Virus record (IMG/VR): IMGVR_UViG_3300009605_003943 | Span: 1-22,038 of that record | Source of the DNA: a virus | Strand: one strand, 5' to 3' | Length of the DNA: 22,038 bases | Shown: piece by piece, positions 7,234 to 15,626 of the stretch | How the letters are laid out: every line of letters begins with the position of its first letter | Numbering within the stretch: position 1 is the first letter of the stretch | Program-made: the position numbers and the translations under genes | Notes under the pieces: model-generated | What the model was told of the DNA's origin: nothing | The model's database searches: none | Seen by the model: only the letters and a program-made list of their open reading frames with translations

Positions 7234-7454
7234 TCTTGCTCCTTATGCACATATTCCATTTCTAATTCAGTAAAACTATTTATTACTTTATTGAGTTTTA
7301 GACTAACTTCAAATGTCATTTCGAATTCCCATTCCCATCTGTCATCTTGCATGTATTTGTCTGTATCGGGAATGAAATCAATTCCTAGATCAACTAACTC
7401 GTAGTAATCATCCTCATGGCAAGTCATGATTCCTATTAATGAATCACAACTCAT
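7221..7454 (-). CDS. Small acidic protein, unknown function
   Basis: 77 residues, strongly acidic (HEDDYYELVDLGIDFIPDTD, then DDRWEWEFEMTFEV). Its ATG overlaps the preceding TGA in an ATGA arrangement, so it is translated coupled to the gene before. Acidic small phage proteins can be DNA mimics that inhibit host nucleases or DNA-binding proteins; charge alone does not prove this. Confidence 0.6.
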   Translation of the reverse strand: MSCDSLIGIMTCHEDDYYELVDLGIDFIPDTDKYMQDDRWEWEFEMTFEVSLKLNKVINSFTELEMEYVHKEQEWKL

Positions 7455-7897
7455 ATCTTAGGCTTGATGGTAACTTCTACTTTGTCGGAACCACCACTGT
7501 ATTGAGCCTGAATCACTAGATCCGATGGAGTAAGTAGTGAGTCAAAACCAAATGCATTTTCATCTAATGCTTCGTGACTTCTCTTAACACCATCGCAGAA
7601 TTGCGCAAGAACATTGACTGGAATTTCCAGTGCCTTAGCAACCTTTATGATTGCCTTGGAATCTAAGTTGTTGAAGTTCTCTATGTACCAAGATGTCATA
7701 CTATTTCCCCACTTTCGTTCTGACTTAGATGCCAAGGTTCGTTTTTTAATCTCTTGACTTATCCATAGATCAGCTTTTTCCAATGCTTCTAAATAGGACT
7801 TTCCCCACCCAATTGGATCATCATTACAAGCAGTTAAATGGTTGGAAACAGCATCCTCCATTACTCGTAATCTCTTCATTGTTAAACTTATAGTCAT
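7451..7897 (-). CDS. Phage protein of unknown function downstream of polymerase
   Basis: 148 residues from ATG 7897, which overlaps the polymerase TGA as ATGA and has GGAGTGGGAAG upstream; an in-frame GTG at 7906 would add three residues but lies inside the coupled site. The protein is mixed, with a helical N-terminal half (LRVMEDAVSNHL, SYLEALEKADLWISQEIKKR), a central helix pair (DSKAIIKVAKALEIPVNVLAQF) that could be helix-turn-helix-like, and a beta-type end (KVEVTIKPKI). No known domain is recognised. Coupling to the polymerase suggests a replication role. Confidence 0.65.
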   Translation of the reverse strand: MTISLTMKRLRVMEDAVSNHLTACNDDPIGWGKSYLEALEKADLWISQEIKKRTLASKSERKWGNSMTSWYIENFNNLDSKAIIKVAKALEIPVNVLAQFCDGVKRSHEALDENAFGFDSLLTPSDLVIQAQYSGGSDKVEVTIKPKI

Positions 7898-10461
7898 TCT
7901 TCCCACTCCTCATAAGGTACTAGTTGTCCCCAGTTAGGTCCAACTTCTGCTTCAACCGGTGTAGGCACACTCAATGGAACTATAGTTTCCATGATCTTAC
8001 TAGCATTGGGAATTAAATACTTAACATGTTCTCTAGCACACGAAAATACTAATTCATCATGAACTTGAAGAATCATCCTAGCATTGATTTTATGTCTATT
8101 TAACATCTTCATGATCTCAGCCATTGCTTGCTGAATGTGTCCAGCTGAACCGCCTTGAACTGGTGTGTTAACAGCATGGCGTTCAGCCTCTCTCCTCATA
8201 TGATAATTACGTGAAGTTATCCCAGGGAGATAGCGTTTAAATCCAAAGTGAGTCTCAACATACCCGTAATTCTTGGCAAAGATTATCATTGCATCTGCCC
8301 ATTGCCAAAACTGAGGATAGAGTCTTCTATGTTCTTTGAGGAATTTTTGAGCAACTTCCAAGCTACATTCTAAAGTCTGTGCTAGTTTTCTAGCTTCTGC
8401 TCCATACAAAGCCGCAAAATTACCATTCTTGCTTCCTTTGTAATAGTAGTCCCAATCAGCATGACTAGGAGTTATATCGTAAATTTCCCTACAAGTATTC
8501 TCATGAATGGAAACTTCTCCATCGTTGAAAATCTTCATCATAGTTACATCTTGGGATAAATGACCAGCCCATCGTAATTCTATTTGGGACTGATCGATAG
8601 CTACAATCTCATGACCAACTTCATCACCTATGATGATCTCTCTGATAACCTTCCACTGGATATCTCTTGCTGGTATATTCTGAATGTTAGGACCAGATGA
8701 AGAACCACGAGATGTCAATGTAATGATCTGATTAAAACTAGGATGGACCCTAAAAGTCTTAGGGTGAATATGCTTTTCCATTCCAGAGATAAACGTTGAG
8801 TTAATAGTACTTAAACTATTAAAATCAATTAACTTACCTACTATGGGGTTTTCATGTCTGATTGATTCTAAGTCTCCAGCGGCTACAGAATACCTACTTT
8901 TTGAAGGAGTCAATTTCGTAGGTGAGAGTTTCAAATCCTCAAACAAAACCTTTGCTGTTTGATCTCCAGAGCGTAAATTAAACTCTGTAGACTCTCCCAT
9001 TTTCTCTTTGTAAAGATCAAAGACTTCTTTTTCAATCCCTCTTAACATACTCTTAATCAAAGGCTTTAATGATTCGATTCTATCTATGTCAAGTTCAATA
9101 CCTTCATACTCTGAGTCAATCACCCAAGGGAGCAACTTCATCAAAGTATCCTCAAAGTATCTTCTCTCCCCATCATCAAACTTTGACTTTGCATACTCTG
9201 CATACAACAAAGTATAAATAGAATCATTACATCCATAGGGGAAAACTTGAGCTAATGGAGCTTCACTTAAAACATGTTTTTTTAAATCAATTATGGAATT
9301 AATATCGTTCAGTGTAATCCCAAATGTTGCTTTGGTAAGAGGCTTTAATCCAACTTGCTCTTCTCGTAATGAGTAAGCAGCTAGAATAGTATCGAATATT
9401 TTTCTGAATCTCAACCCATACTTTTTTAAACTTTGTATTTCATACTTGCTATTATGCATAAAAACTTCACATCTCTCAAAGTGAGGTTGAAGCAATGCTA
9501 GAAGTACATGTGGGACTTGGGAAGAATTCTCTAAATCAAAATTCCCTAGAGGAACATCGGCGTAATCAGAAGTGGGAATATACCATGCTCGTATTGTTTC
9601 GTCTAATCTATACGCAATAGAAAACCCAATGAGTTTATTCTGAATTGGATCTACATTCTTACTGCTTTTGTTGTTTCGAACCCAATCAGGTTCATCACAC
9701 TCAATGTCAAAAGCGAACTCTTGTACCTGAGACAATTGCTCTAGTAAAACTGCAAACTTCTCAGCTGTATCTCCTAATTCTAAATTATATTCCTTTGGCT
9801 TTTTCAGCTTTCCGGAATCATCCAAATTCTCATTTAAACGTCTTGATATATTTCTGTAATCCCACTCTAATACTTTTGCACTGACTGCTCTATTCACCCC
9901 AGCTGGATGATACAGTGGCATTACTGGATAACCATTCCAATCATAAACTTTACCATGTCCTTCTGCTAGAGAAATTCCCAACAAAGTCTTAGTGGCAATT
10001 CTTCCTATGGTAAAGATTACTTTAGGATCTACAATGGCAATTTCTGATAGCAGAAAAGGCATACACGCATCAATTTCATTCTTATACGGATCACGATTCT
10101 CAGCAGGATGACAACGAATTGTATTTGCAAATCGACATTCATCCAGATCAATCTCAGCTAATCTAGTTATCAATCTTTCTTTTAGATACTGGCCTGATCT
10201 ACCAACGAATCCCTCACCGATTCTATCTTCGTTTTCACCTGGAGCTTCACCAATCCAGAGATAAGGAGCATCGATAGGTCCACTCCCAGGAACTCCACAT
10301 ATAGAAGAATCCGTTAATCGAATAGCAGTTTTAGACTGAATAGGAACTGTGTATTCGCGCTTAACCTGTCCTTTGTTCTTTCCAGATTTGATAATACTCT
10401 CTGTGTACTCTCCGCATTTTCGACAATTTAAAATAGCTTCACGTAATACAGCTTCACTCAT
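7894..10461 (-). CDS. Uracil-DNA glycosylase-DNA polymerase I (family A) fusion
   Basis: 855 residues, three domains. Residues 1-200 are a family-4 (Fe-S) uracil-DNA glycosylase: cysteines C13, C16, C117, C133; GEAPGENED (71-79), GFVGRSG (84-90), NTIRCHPAENR, and HPAG (185-188). Residues about 245-420 are the 3'-5' proofreading domain: ExoI FDIECDE (251-257), ExoII HNSKYEIQSL (336-345, where the usual Asp is Glu341) and ExoIII YGCND (409-413). Residues about 430-850 are the polymerase: motif A DQSQIELR (623-630, Gln for the usual Tyr), motif B K678...NF682...Y686G, motif C QVHDELVF (799-806). There is no 5'-3' exonuclease domain. It replicates phage DNA and may sense or remove uracil. A UDG-like N-terminus on a phage family A polymerase is known from SPO1-type phages. 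ATG 10461 overlaps the XPF gene stop (ATGA). Confidence 0.95.
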   Translation of the reverse strand: MSEAVLREAILNCRKCGEYTESIIKSGKNKGQVKREYTVPIQSKTAIRLTDSSICGVPGSGPIDAPYLWIGEAPGENEDRIGEGFVGRSGQYLKERLITRLAEIDLDECRFANTIRCHPAENRDPYKNEIDACMPFLLSEIAIVDPKVIFTIGRIATKTLLGISLAEGHGKVYDWNGYPVMPLYHPAGVNRAVSAKVLEWDYRNISRRLNENLDDSGKLKKPKEYNLELGDTAEKFAVLLEQLSQVQEFAFDIECDEPDWVRNNKSSKNVDPIQNKLIGFSIAYRLDETIRAWYIPTSDYADVPLGNFDLENSSQVPHVLLALLQPHFERCEVFMHNSKYEIQSLKKYGLRFRKIFDTILAAYSLREEQVGLKPLTKATFGITLNDINSIIDLKKHVLSEAPLAQVFPYGCNDSIYTLLYAEYAKSKFDDGERRYFEDTLMKLLPWVIDSEYEGIELDIDRIESLKPLIKSMLRGIEKEVFDLYKEKMGESTEFNLRSGDQTAKVLFEDLKLSPTKLTPSKSRYSVAAGDLESIRHENPIVGKLIDFNSLSTINSTFISGMEKHIHPKTFRVHPSFNQIITLTSRGSSSGPNIQNIPARDIQWKVIREIIIGDEVGHEIVAIDQSQIELRWAGHLSQDVTMMKIFNDGEVSIHENTCREIYDITPSHADWDYYYKGSKNGNFAALYGAEARKLAQTLECSLEVAQKFLKEHRRLYPQFWQWADAMIIFAKNYGYVETHFGFKRYLPGITSRNYHMRREAERHAVNTPVQGGSAGHIQQAMAEIMKMLNRHKINARMILQVHDELVFSCAREHVKYLIPNASKIMETIVPLSVPTPVEAEVGPNWGQLVPYEEWEE

Positions 10462-11192
10462 GATAATTCTTCCTGTCCCTCTAATCGAGAACCTACAAAA
10501 TCCCTAACTTTTTTGACTGAACCTCTACCAAATCCTGGAATGTTAAATAACTCACTGTTAGTGAGTTGAACTAGAATCTGGAGATCAGGAGCAACTTTTG
10601 CTAGTTTTAAAGCACGTTTAATACCAATGCCCATTCTTTCGTAAATCTCAGCTAATGGGTCATTCATTAATTCAAAGTTAAGGATCTTCTTTTTTACAAA
10701 AACTTCTGTTTCTCGGTTAGTAACATTCCAGAATTTTTCTTGTGATAACACAAAAGCGGCTAGATGTTTTATATCAGGAACATGTCTTATATGTCCACCA
10801 CCAGCTTCAAACTTCATCAATGCTGAGTTGAACCAATGCCACGAATAAGCGGCATCCTGAAGCTGTCCAGTACGGTAATCTATATCCCTCATTTTCCCAG
10901 TAGATAGATTAATAGACATCGGATGACCTATAAAAACAATATAAGCTACATCATAAAACTCTAACATTCGAATAGGTTGATGTACTAATCTTCCATCTCT
11001 TAAACTAGCAAAAGCGTCTGATGGATAGTGTTTGAATTCTAACCCAACACTTATATGTTTGTCTTCAACTATACCATCAAAGCATAAATCTGCACATTCA
11101 AGAACTCTACTACTAACTCTACCAGAGAGAAGAGGAATTAATTCATGTCCAATATGACCTTCAATACATTCGTTACTATCAAGAGTAATCAT
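10458..11192 (-). CDS. XPF/MUS81-like ERCC4 nuclease with helix-hairpin-helix tail
   Basis: 244 residues. The N-terminal 100 hold an ERCC4-type nuclease core: D35/D39 in CADLCFDG, then LEFKHYPSD (51-59) in place of the usual ERKxxxD, and DGR (66-68) followed by HQPIRML, as in the 'DGR..Q..RL' signature. Arg of ERK is replaced by Phe53, and the Asp is one residue further. Residues about 185-235 form tandem helix-hairpin-helix motifs (MGIGIKRALKLAK and LFNIPGFGRGSVKKVRDF), which bind DNA branch points. The family cuts 3'-flaps, forks and related junctions. The two-part architecture equals that of short archaeal XPF. It lies between the Sak4 ATPase and the polymerase with 4-base overlaps on both sides, fitting a role in recombination-dependent replication. 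Confidence 0.88.
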   Translation of the reverse strand: MITLDSNECIEGHIGHELIPLLSGRVSSRVLECADLCFDGIVEDKHISVGLEFKHYPSDAFASLRDGRLVHQPIRMLEFYDVAYIVFIGHPMSINLSTGKMRDIDYRTGQLQDAAYSWHWFNSALMKFEAGGGHIRHVPDIKHLAAFVLSQEKFWNVTNRETEVFVKKKILNFELMNDPLAEIYERMGIGIKRALKLAKVAPDLQILVQLTNSELFNIPGFGRGSVKKVRDFVGSRLEGQEELS

Positions 11193-12043
11193 TCTTCTTC
11201 TTCATCCAGTGTTTTGTCGTAATTATCTCCAATGAGAATCTTCATGCGTTCAGTTGGAATTTCAGTTCCTTCCAACATACTCTTCACACCTTTGAAATTA
11301 ACGTCAGTTATCACAGCCCCGATTAAATCATTATCGTCTCTGCATTTCTCAACAAGTAGCCAACGACGATCAACTCCACCTGTTTTTGGATTTTGATCTA
11401 CCCCAATCCTAACTACTAAATCAGCATCTTGTAATGCTTTTTTATTCCCATGGTATTTATACAATCCAGTAGATTGTCCCTTTGAATTGTGGATTTCTGA
11501 CGCATGATTCAACATCAGCAAATTCAAATTAGTTGCGCGTAATGATTCAAACGGAGCAAGGAAAGCATTGTTCGCATACTTCCATTCAAATTGGAGGAAC
11601 TTCTGATTCCTCTCTTCAGCAATTTTCTTTCTAGGTTCCACTGTTACTTCAGAGCATATATTCCACAAGTTACTAGCTGTATCAATTACAATAGTACCCT
11701 CTGGAGCCATCTCTGAAACACCCTTCATCCAATCCAAACAAAACTGCCACATTTTATTATAATGCTGTTGTAACCTGATAAAAGGAGGCTTTCCATCAAA
11801 GCATTGTTGCCAAGCTTCGGTAATAAATACTTCATTAGGATTTAAGTTATCTTTTAAAACCTTCCTTCTCAAAGCAGAAAATGGTCCATCTGTTTCTAGT
11901 GACAATATATAAATCGGAGTAGGAAACCCCATTGAGAAATAAGACTTCCCCAATCCAGTCTCACTCCAAGCAACAACAAACCATCTGTTTCGTTCGGCTA
12001 GATAACTAGACCCACTCTGAAGAGTATTTATATCAAAGGTCAC
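11189..12043 (-). CDS. Sak4-like RecA-family ATPase (phage recombinase)
   Basis: 284 residues, P-loop ATPase of the phage Sak4 type (RecA/Rad51-like core without the extra RecA domains), which promotes single-strand annealing with its SSB. Walker A is SETGLGKS (27-34), with Ser in place of the first Gly; Walker B is TIVID (117-121); a sensor-like strand LLMLNHASE (175-183) follows; the tail is acidic (DEEEE). The start is GTG 12043, overlapping the upstream TGA (GTGA), with AGGAGG at a good distance. Neighbours are a Cas4-like nuclease and an XPF-like nuclease, the usual company of phage recombinases. Confidence 0.85.
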   Translation of the reverse strand: MTFDINTLQSGSSYLAERNRWFVVAWSETGLGKSYFSMGFPTPIYILSLETDGPFSALRRKVLKDNLNPNEVFITEAWQQCFDGKPPFIRLQQHYNKMWQFCLDWMKGVSEMAPEGTIVIDTASNLWNICSEVTVEPRKKIAEERNQKFLQFEWKYANNAFLAPFESLRATNLNLLMLNHASEIHNSKGQSTGLYKYHGNKKALQDADLVVRIGVDQNPKTGGVDRRWLLVEKCRDDNDLIGAVITDVNFKGVKSMLEGTEIPTERMKILIGDNYDKTLDEEEE

Positions 12044-12699
12044 TCTAATCCTCCTAAATCCAAAGTACTTTCAACATCATCACAAATCCACTTATAAGCG
12101 CAACCTTTACAGAGCCAAGTTAGAGGAGTTTTTGGTGGATGTGTCCCCTCGCTTAAATGTGTCGCAACATAATCTCTTCTGTTCAACATGATAGATTTTA
12201 ATTGTTCTAGTTCTTCCTCAGTCCAAGTCACAACATAGATTTGAACTCCAGGTACAGGAAGCATATAAAAAACAGCGAACCTAGATTGAGTTCTACCTCT
12301 AGCAATAGCATACGATCCTGCTTGTTCCAACCAATAAGTTTTCAGATAACTTTCAGTAGGAGCACGACCCCATGTAAACTTACATTCCCAATCATGAGGA
12401 TCATCACCAAAATCAATATGGCCTACTAGATCCTCTAGATAAACTTCTAGTTCTTGAGTTGTATTCCTCAAGTAAGTTTTAGCTAAAGCAGTCTCAAAGG
12501 CTCGACCGAATGCAAACCTTAAAGCAGTAGTAAACTCCCACTTGGGAGCATACTGTCTACCTAAAGTAGTTTGCCTTAAACATAGAATCAAGTCTGAAAT
12601 GTGAAGTTGCTCATCTCTAGGTTCTTGATTGACTAAATCTTCTACGTGTTGATCTTCCCACTCTATTTCAATCTCTGGACTTCTCTCTATACTTGGCAT
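12040..12699 (-). CDS. Cas4-like PD-(D/E)XK exonuclease with Fe-S cysteines
   Basis: 219 residues. It has the pattern of Cas4/RecB-type nucleases: an N-terminal Cys (C40 in DLILCLRQTT), motif II VGHIDF (92-97, D96), motif III WECKF (104-108, E105 and K107), the QxxxY helix (Q126, Y130) and a C-terminal cysteine group C197, C200, C206 (LCKGCAYKWIC), so the four Fe-S ligands are present. Such enzymes resect DNA ends, usually 5'-3', to supply single strands to a recombinase, here the adjacent Sak4 protein. ATG 12699 has GGAGG 4 bases upstream and overlaps the previous gene by 13 bases. No cas1 or CRISPR array is seen, so a CRISPR role is not supported. Confidence 0.88.
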   Translation of the reverse strand: MPSIERSPEIEIEWEDQHVEDLVNQEPRDEQLHISDLILCLRQTTLGRQYAPKWEFTTALRFAFGRAFETALAKTYLRNTTQELEVYLEDLVGHIDFGDDPHDWECKFTWGRAPTESYLKTYWLEQAGSYAIARGRTQSRFAVFYMLPVPGVQIYVVTWTEEELEQLKSIMLNRRDYVATHLSEGTHPPKTPLTWLCKGCAYKWICDDVESTLDLGGLE

Positions 12700-12869
12700 A
12701 TATCCTCCATAATATCCATAGTAGTTTCAAAGCAGAATCTATCTATAAATTTACCATCAGGAGTTTCCTCATGAAAGTAAACTAATACTCTGCTTCCCTG
12801 AACTACAGCAAAGTAATGAGATGTTCTTCCTTCTTCAAGAATGAATTTATCTATAATAGTTTCGTTCAA
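12687..12869 (-). CDS. Small protein of unknown function
   Basis: 60 residues; TTG start at 12869 with AAGGGAG 7 bases upstream. The sequence is beta-rich (HYFAVVQGSRVLVYFHEE, IDRFCFETT) and ends in an acidic helix. No family is recognised. Its location between the possible ssDNA-binding protein and the Cas4-like nuclease, and the overlap with the nuclease gene, suggest a replication accessory role. A hairpin (12892-12910) lies just upstream. Confidence 0.6.
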   Translation of the reverse strand: MNETIIDKFILEEGRTSHYFAVVQGSRVLVYFHEETPDGKFIDRFCFETTMDIMEDICQV

Positions 12870-12891
12870 TTGAATTCTCCCTTAAAGTAAA

Positions 12892-12910
12892 GGGGGGCAC
12901 AAGGCCCCCC
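12892..12910 (-). terminator. GC-rich hairpin, likely terminator or attenuator
   Basis: GGGGGGC (12892-12898) pairs with GCCCCCC (12904-12910) around a 5-base loop; read on the minus strand it is followed by TTTACTTT. It sits after the stop of the 12922-13416 gene and before the ribosome site of the next gene, so it may partly end transcription or lower expression of the genes downstream. The T-tract is interrupted, so full termination is uncertain. Confidence 0.6.
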
Positions 12911-12921
12911 CCTGATTAAAA

Positions 12922-13416
12922 CTACGACCCGAGTTTTGAGAACCCTAATGCTACGCCTGTTGGGAACAACTTGGAACTAGTACGGGTTTCTCCCGTATCT
13001 CTATCCCGATAAGATTCCTCAATTCCTTTCCAATGCAGGTCTGCTCCGATAAGTGCAGATAGATCGGAACCCTCAATTCCAATACCAGCTTTGGACTTAA
13101 GTGCAATTATAAGTTTAACTGCTTTTGCATTTCGATTTGGCTGTGGCCCCTTAGCCTCAAGCCCACTAGGAGAAACTTCATAGGAACCTGATCCCATTCC
13201 GTACCACTGCTTCTGGTACTTGTTAGGATCATCTCTATCTTCCGTATCCAAATTCCTTGGATCATACTCATACTCAGCTGGGATTATCGTAAGAGCAATC
13301 TGAGTACCGTAATCACCCTTCTCAAATGCTACTGAATTTATAGCCCCATCAAAGTCATCAAACAAACCCAAGGGGAAATCATCTAGGTTAACGCCAAAGT
13401 TTAGTTCGTTGGGCAA
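12922..13416 (-). CDS. Probable ssDNA-binding / OB-fold replication protein
   Basis: 164 residues, TTG start at 13416 with a weak AGAGAG upstream. The N-terminal part (FDDFDGAINSVAFEKGDYGTQIALTI) reads like the first strands of an OB fold, and the protein has beta-rich body, an exposed acidic loop (LDTEDRDDPNKYQKQWYGMG) and a basic/Gly loop (RDRDTGETRTSSKLF). Phages with a Sak4 recombinase usually encode an SSB nearby, and this gene sits between the helicase and the nuclease-recombinase genes. There is no acidic C-terminal tip of the E. coli SSB kind. The call rests mainly on context and strand pattern. Confidence 0.5.
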   Translation of the reverse strand: MPNELNFGVNLDDFPLGLFDDFDGAINSVAFEKGDYGTQIALTIIPAEYEYDPRNLDTEDRDDPNKYQKQWYGMGSGSYEVSPSGLEAKGPQPNRNAKAVKLIIALKSKAGIGIEGSDLSALIGADLHWKGIEESYRDRDTGETRTSSKLFPTGVALGFSKLGS

Positions 13417-13438
13417 TTGCTGCTCTCTTTCTCAATGA

Positions 13439-15055
13439 TTAAATGTGTAAATTGACTAATTGACCATTGCCCTCCTTAATACTTTCCATGAAATCTTTAT
13501 TTGTATGGACTTTACTGAGGAATCTCTTAATACTTTTGTCTAGGATATAAATATCACAAACATCAGTTTCAGTACGATTCCCGCGTCCTACCATTTGGAG
13601 TAAACTACTCAAGCATTCATGCTCATACCAGTCTCTATCAGATTTCATTCTTCTCTGAATAACTGGACTCGCTAAATTCGGCCATGGAAGTTTGCAAATA
13701 ATAATGCATTCGCATTCATCCCCTGGCAAGTCAACAGCTTTGTCAAAACTAGGACTAACTAGAATAGACATGGGATATGATTCCTTAAATCTATTTAGAA
13801 CCTCTACTCTATTCCTACTATCATGTCCCATCATTTGATTCTGGAACATTGAATTAGCCATAAGATACTTTTGAATCTCATATGAAACAGTATGAATAAG
13901 TATTTTTCTATCTGTATATTGAGACAATATCTGATTAGTCTCTTCGACTAAAACCGGAAGTCCTTGTTGTTTATTTTTATACGTTAAATCCACAGATGGT
14001 TTAAGGATAATCCTTCGATTCTCCACAGGGAAAACATATGGCAATCTTTTAAAATCAAAATTGTCAGTGCTTAATCCTATCTTTTTGCTTAACATCTTAG
14101 GACTAGGAATAGTTCCAGACATAATAATATGTCTTTTTGAGTGACCGAAGAGAACTCGTTCGGACTCATCTGTAGTCCATACAGGTGTGAACTTTATAGG
14201 ACCACCCTCATCTTCCATCAACCAATTGAACGAATCTAATGCTTGGATACGTTTCAAGTTTTTGATATACCTCTCAGCAGTTTGTATATGCCTTACCAAA
14301 ACTGTTGGAGGTGGGTTACTCCTTACTGAATACTTTTCTAATGAAGATTCTAATTGCCCTAGACGGGATTGGATCTGCTCTAGAATAAAAGTATTCTTCT
14401 TCCAGTAGGGAAAGTTAGTTTTATTCTTTACATCAATGTTAAATACTTGCTTGAGGACTTGACGAGATATCGTAATAGATAGGAAAGATTCCAGCATGTT
14501 ATCCAGAACATGACCTTCATCTTCAACAATTACATCAAATGCTCCTAAACCTTTTGTCAGGTTAAGCATGTTTAATCCCATTGGATAAGATGTAATGACT
14601 ACCCTAGAGTTTCTTGCTCTATCTCTTTGTACAAAATAACTACATTTTCCCTGAAATTCACACTCAAGACCACTCTGACAAGGAGCCTCATCTATATGTG
14701 TTTCAGTGCAATTCTCCCTGAAACACTCCTCCTCGACAAATCCATCGAATACCCCTTCAGTTAAAACACCACAGTGAAAATTATTCTTGCCCTTAACACT
14801 TACTGTATCTACTGAATTGTGGATTTTCATGTACTGCTCTTGCTCTAACTTTGTAGCGCACAGAATTAGAAACCTCCACTGAGGATTCTCTTGAGCATAT
14901 CCTAGAATAACTCCAGTTTTGCCAGTGCCAGTTGGAGCCTCTAAGACTTGTATGGGATTGTCCCCTAACCAAGAAATAGCTTCTTCTTGTTGAGGACGCC
15001 ATTTATCAAATATCAGACCTAATTCACTTGGTTGATTCAAATCTCTTCCTCGCAT
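13439..15055 (-). CDS. XPD/DinG-like Fe-S DNA helicase (SF2)
   Basis: 538 residues, an ATP-driven 5'-3' DNA helicase of the XPD/DinG group. Motif I is APTGTGKT (40-47). Between motifs I and II lies a Cys cluster (C95, C111, C116, C126, C132, C138), preceded by VKGKNNFHC, which matches the Fe-S domain entry of XPD. Motif II is EDEGH (178-182; DEGH instead of DEAH). Motif III is MSGTI (312-316), and motif VI is QMVGRGNR (487-494). The ATG at 15055 overlaps the upstream gene by 32 bases; a TTG at 15040 with AGGAAGAG before it is the alternative start. Role: fork or D-loop unwinding in phage replication or repair. Confidence 0.88.
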   Translation of the reverse strand: MRGRDLNQPSELGLIFDKWRPQQEEAISWLGDNPIQVLEAPTGTGKTGVILGYAQENPQWRFLILCATKLEQEQYMKIHNSVDTVSVKGKNNFHCGVLTEGVFDGFVEEECFRENCTETHIDEAPCQSGLECEFQGKCSYFVQRDRARNSRVVITSYPMGLNMLNLTKGLGAFDVIVEDEGHVLDNMLESFLSITISRQVLKQVFNIDVKNKTNFPYWKKNTFILEQIQSRLGQLESSLEKYSVRSNPPPTVLVRHIQTAERYIKNLKRIQALDSFNWLMEDEGGPIKFTPVWTTDESERVLFGHSKRHIIMSGTIPSPKMLSKKIGLSTDNFDFKRLPYVFPVENRRIILKPSVDLTYKNKQQGLPVLVEETNQILSQYTDRKILIHTVSYEIQKYLMANSMFQNQMMGHDSRNRVEVLNRFKESYPMSILVSPSFDKAVDLPGDECECIIICKLPWPNLASPVIQRRMKSDRDWYEHECLSSLLQMVGRGNRTETDVCDIYILDKSIKRFLSKVHTNKDFMESIKEGNGQLVNLHI

Positions 15056-15623
15056 TTATTACTATTGGACCTACCCCTTCCTCTAAATTCTCATCTAGTT
15101 GAATAAGAATATGTATTAATACTCGGTTTTGAAAGATTTCTTTCAAATACATATTTCCTAGAAACTCATTTCCAGCGTTAATCATAGCTAGAATGTTTGT
15201 CAAAAACTCGTTAAGCCTGACTTTGGCCTCTTGCCAACTTTGAACATTAGGTGCAATCATTGCGCTTAATCCATTAACAACGTCAGTTGTGTTTGATCTC
15301 ACCGAAGTCATCAAAGAAGTCTGGTAAGCTGTCCTACTTGCCTGTTCCATTAAAACCAATTCATGGTTTAAAGATTCATTAGAAACTTCTATGAATTTCG
15401 CAAAAGCCTCTAAAGTTACTGAACATGCAAATCTAACGAAATCACTTCTAGTCCGCATAGGAACACCACGTTCCTTGCCTTCCTGTAAACTTACATCAAT
15501 TAATCTTCCTAAAGTAGGAGAGATTCTAACTTGTAAAGTTTCAGTACTGCCATCCTTATCACTGGTTCCGGTATGGAATTGCCAAGGTTTCGGGACTCCG
15601 ATCTCTAGAATATCATCAGACAT
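15024..15623 (-). CDS. Ribbon-helix-helix-like protein, unknown function
   Basis: 199 residues; ATG 15623 with GAGG upstream. Residues about 28-75 show a short strand followed by two helices (ETLQVRISPTLGRLIDVSLQ and RTRSDFVRFACSVTLEAF), the layout of ribbon-helix-helix DNA-binding domains. The remainder is a long helical region (about 80-190), probably for oligomerisation. It may be a transcription regulator or a replication-initiation factor. The domain call is from pattern only. It overlaps the helicase gene and follows the excisionase-like gene by 3 bases, so the three are probably one operon. Confidence 0.6.
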   Translation of the reverse strand: MSDDILEIGVPKPWQFHTGTSDKDGSTETLQVRISPTLGRLIDVSLQEGKERGVPMRTRSDFVRFACSVTLEAFAKFIEVSNESLNHELVLMEQASRTAYQTSLMTSVRSNTTDVVNGLSAMIAPNVQSWQEAKVRLNEFLTNILAMINAGNEFLGNMYLKEIFQNRVLIHILIQLDENLEEGVGPIVINARKRFESTK

Positions 15624-15626
15624 TAT

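Noticed and set aside
12040-12699. CRISPR-Cas role for the Cas4-like nuclease
   Set aside because: No cas1, cas2 or repeat-spacer array is seen; the gene is coupled to a Sak4 recombinase, so a recombination nuclease is more likely.
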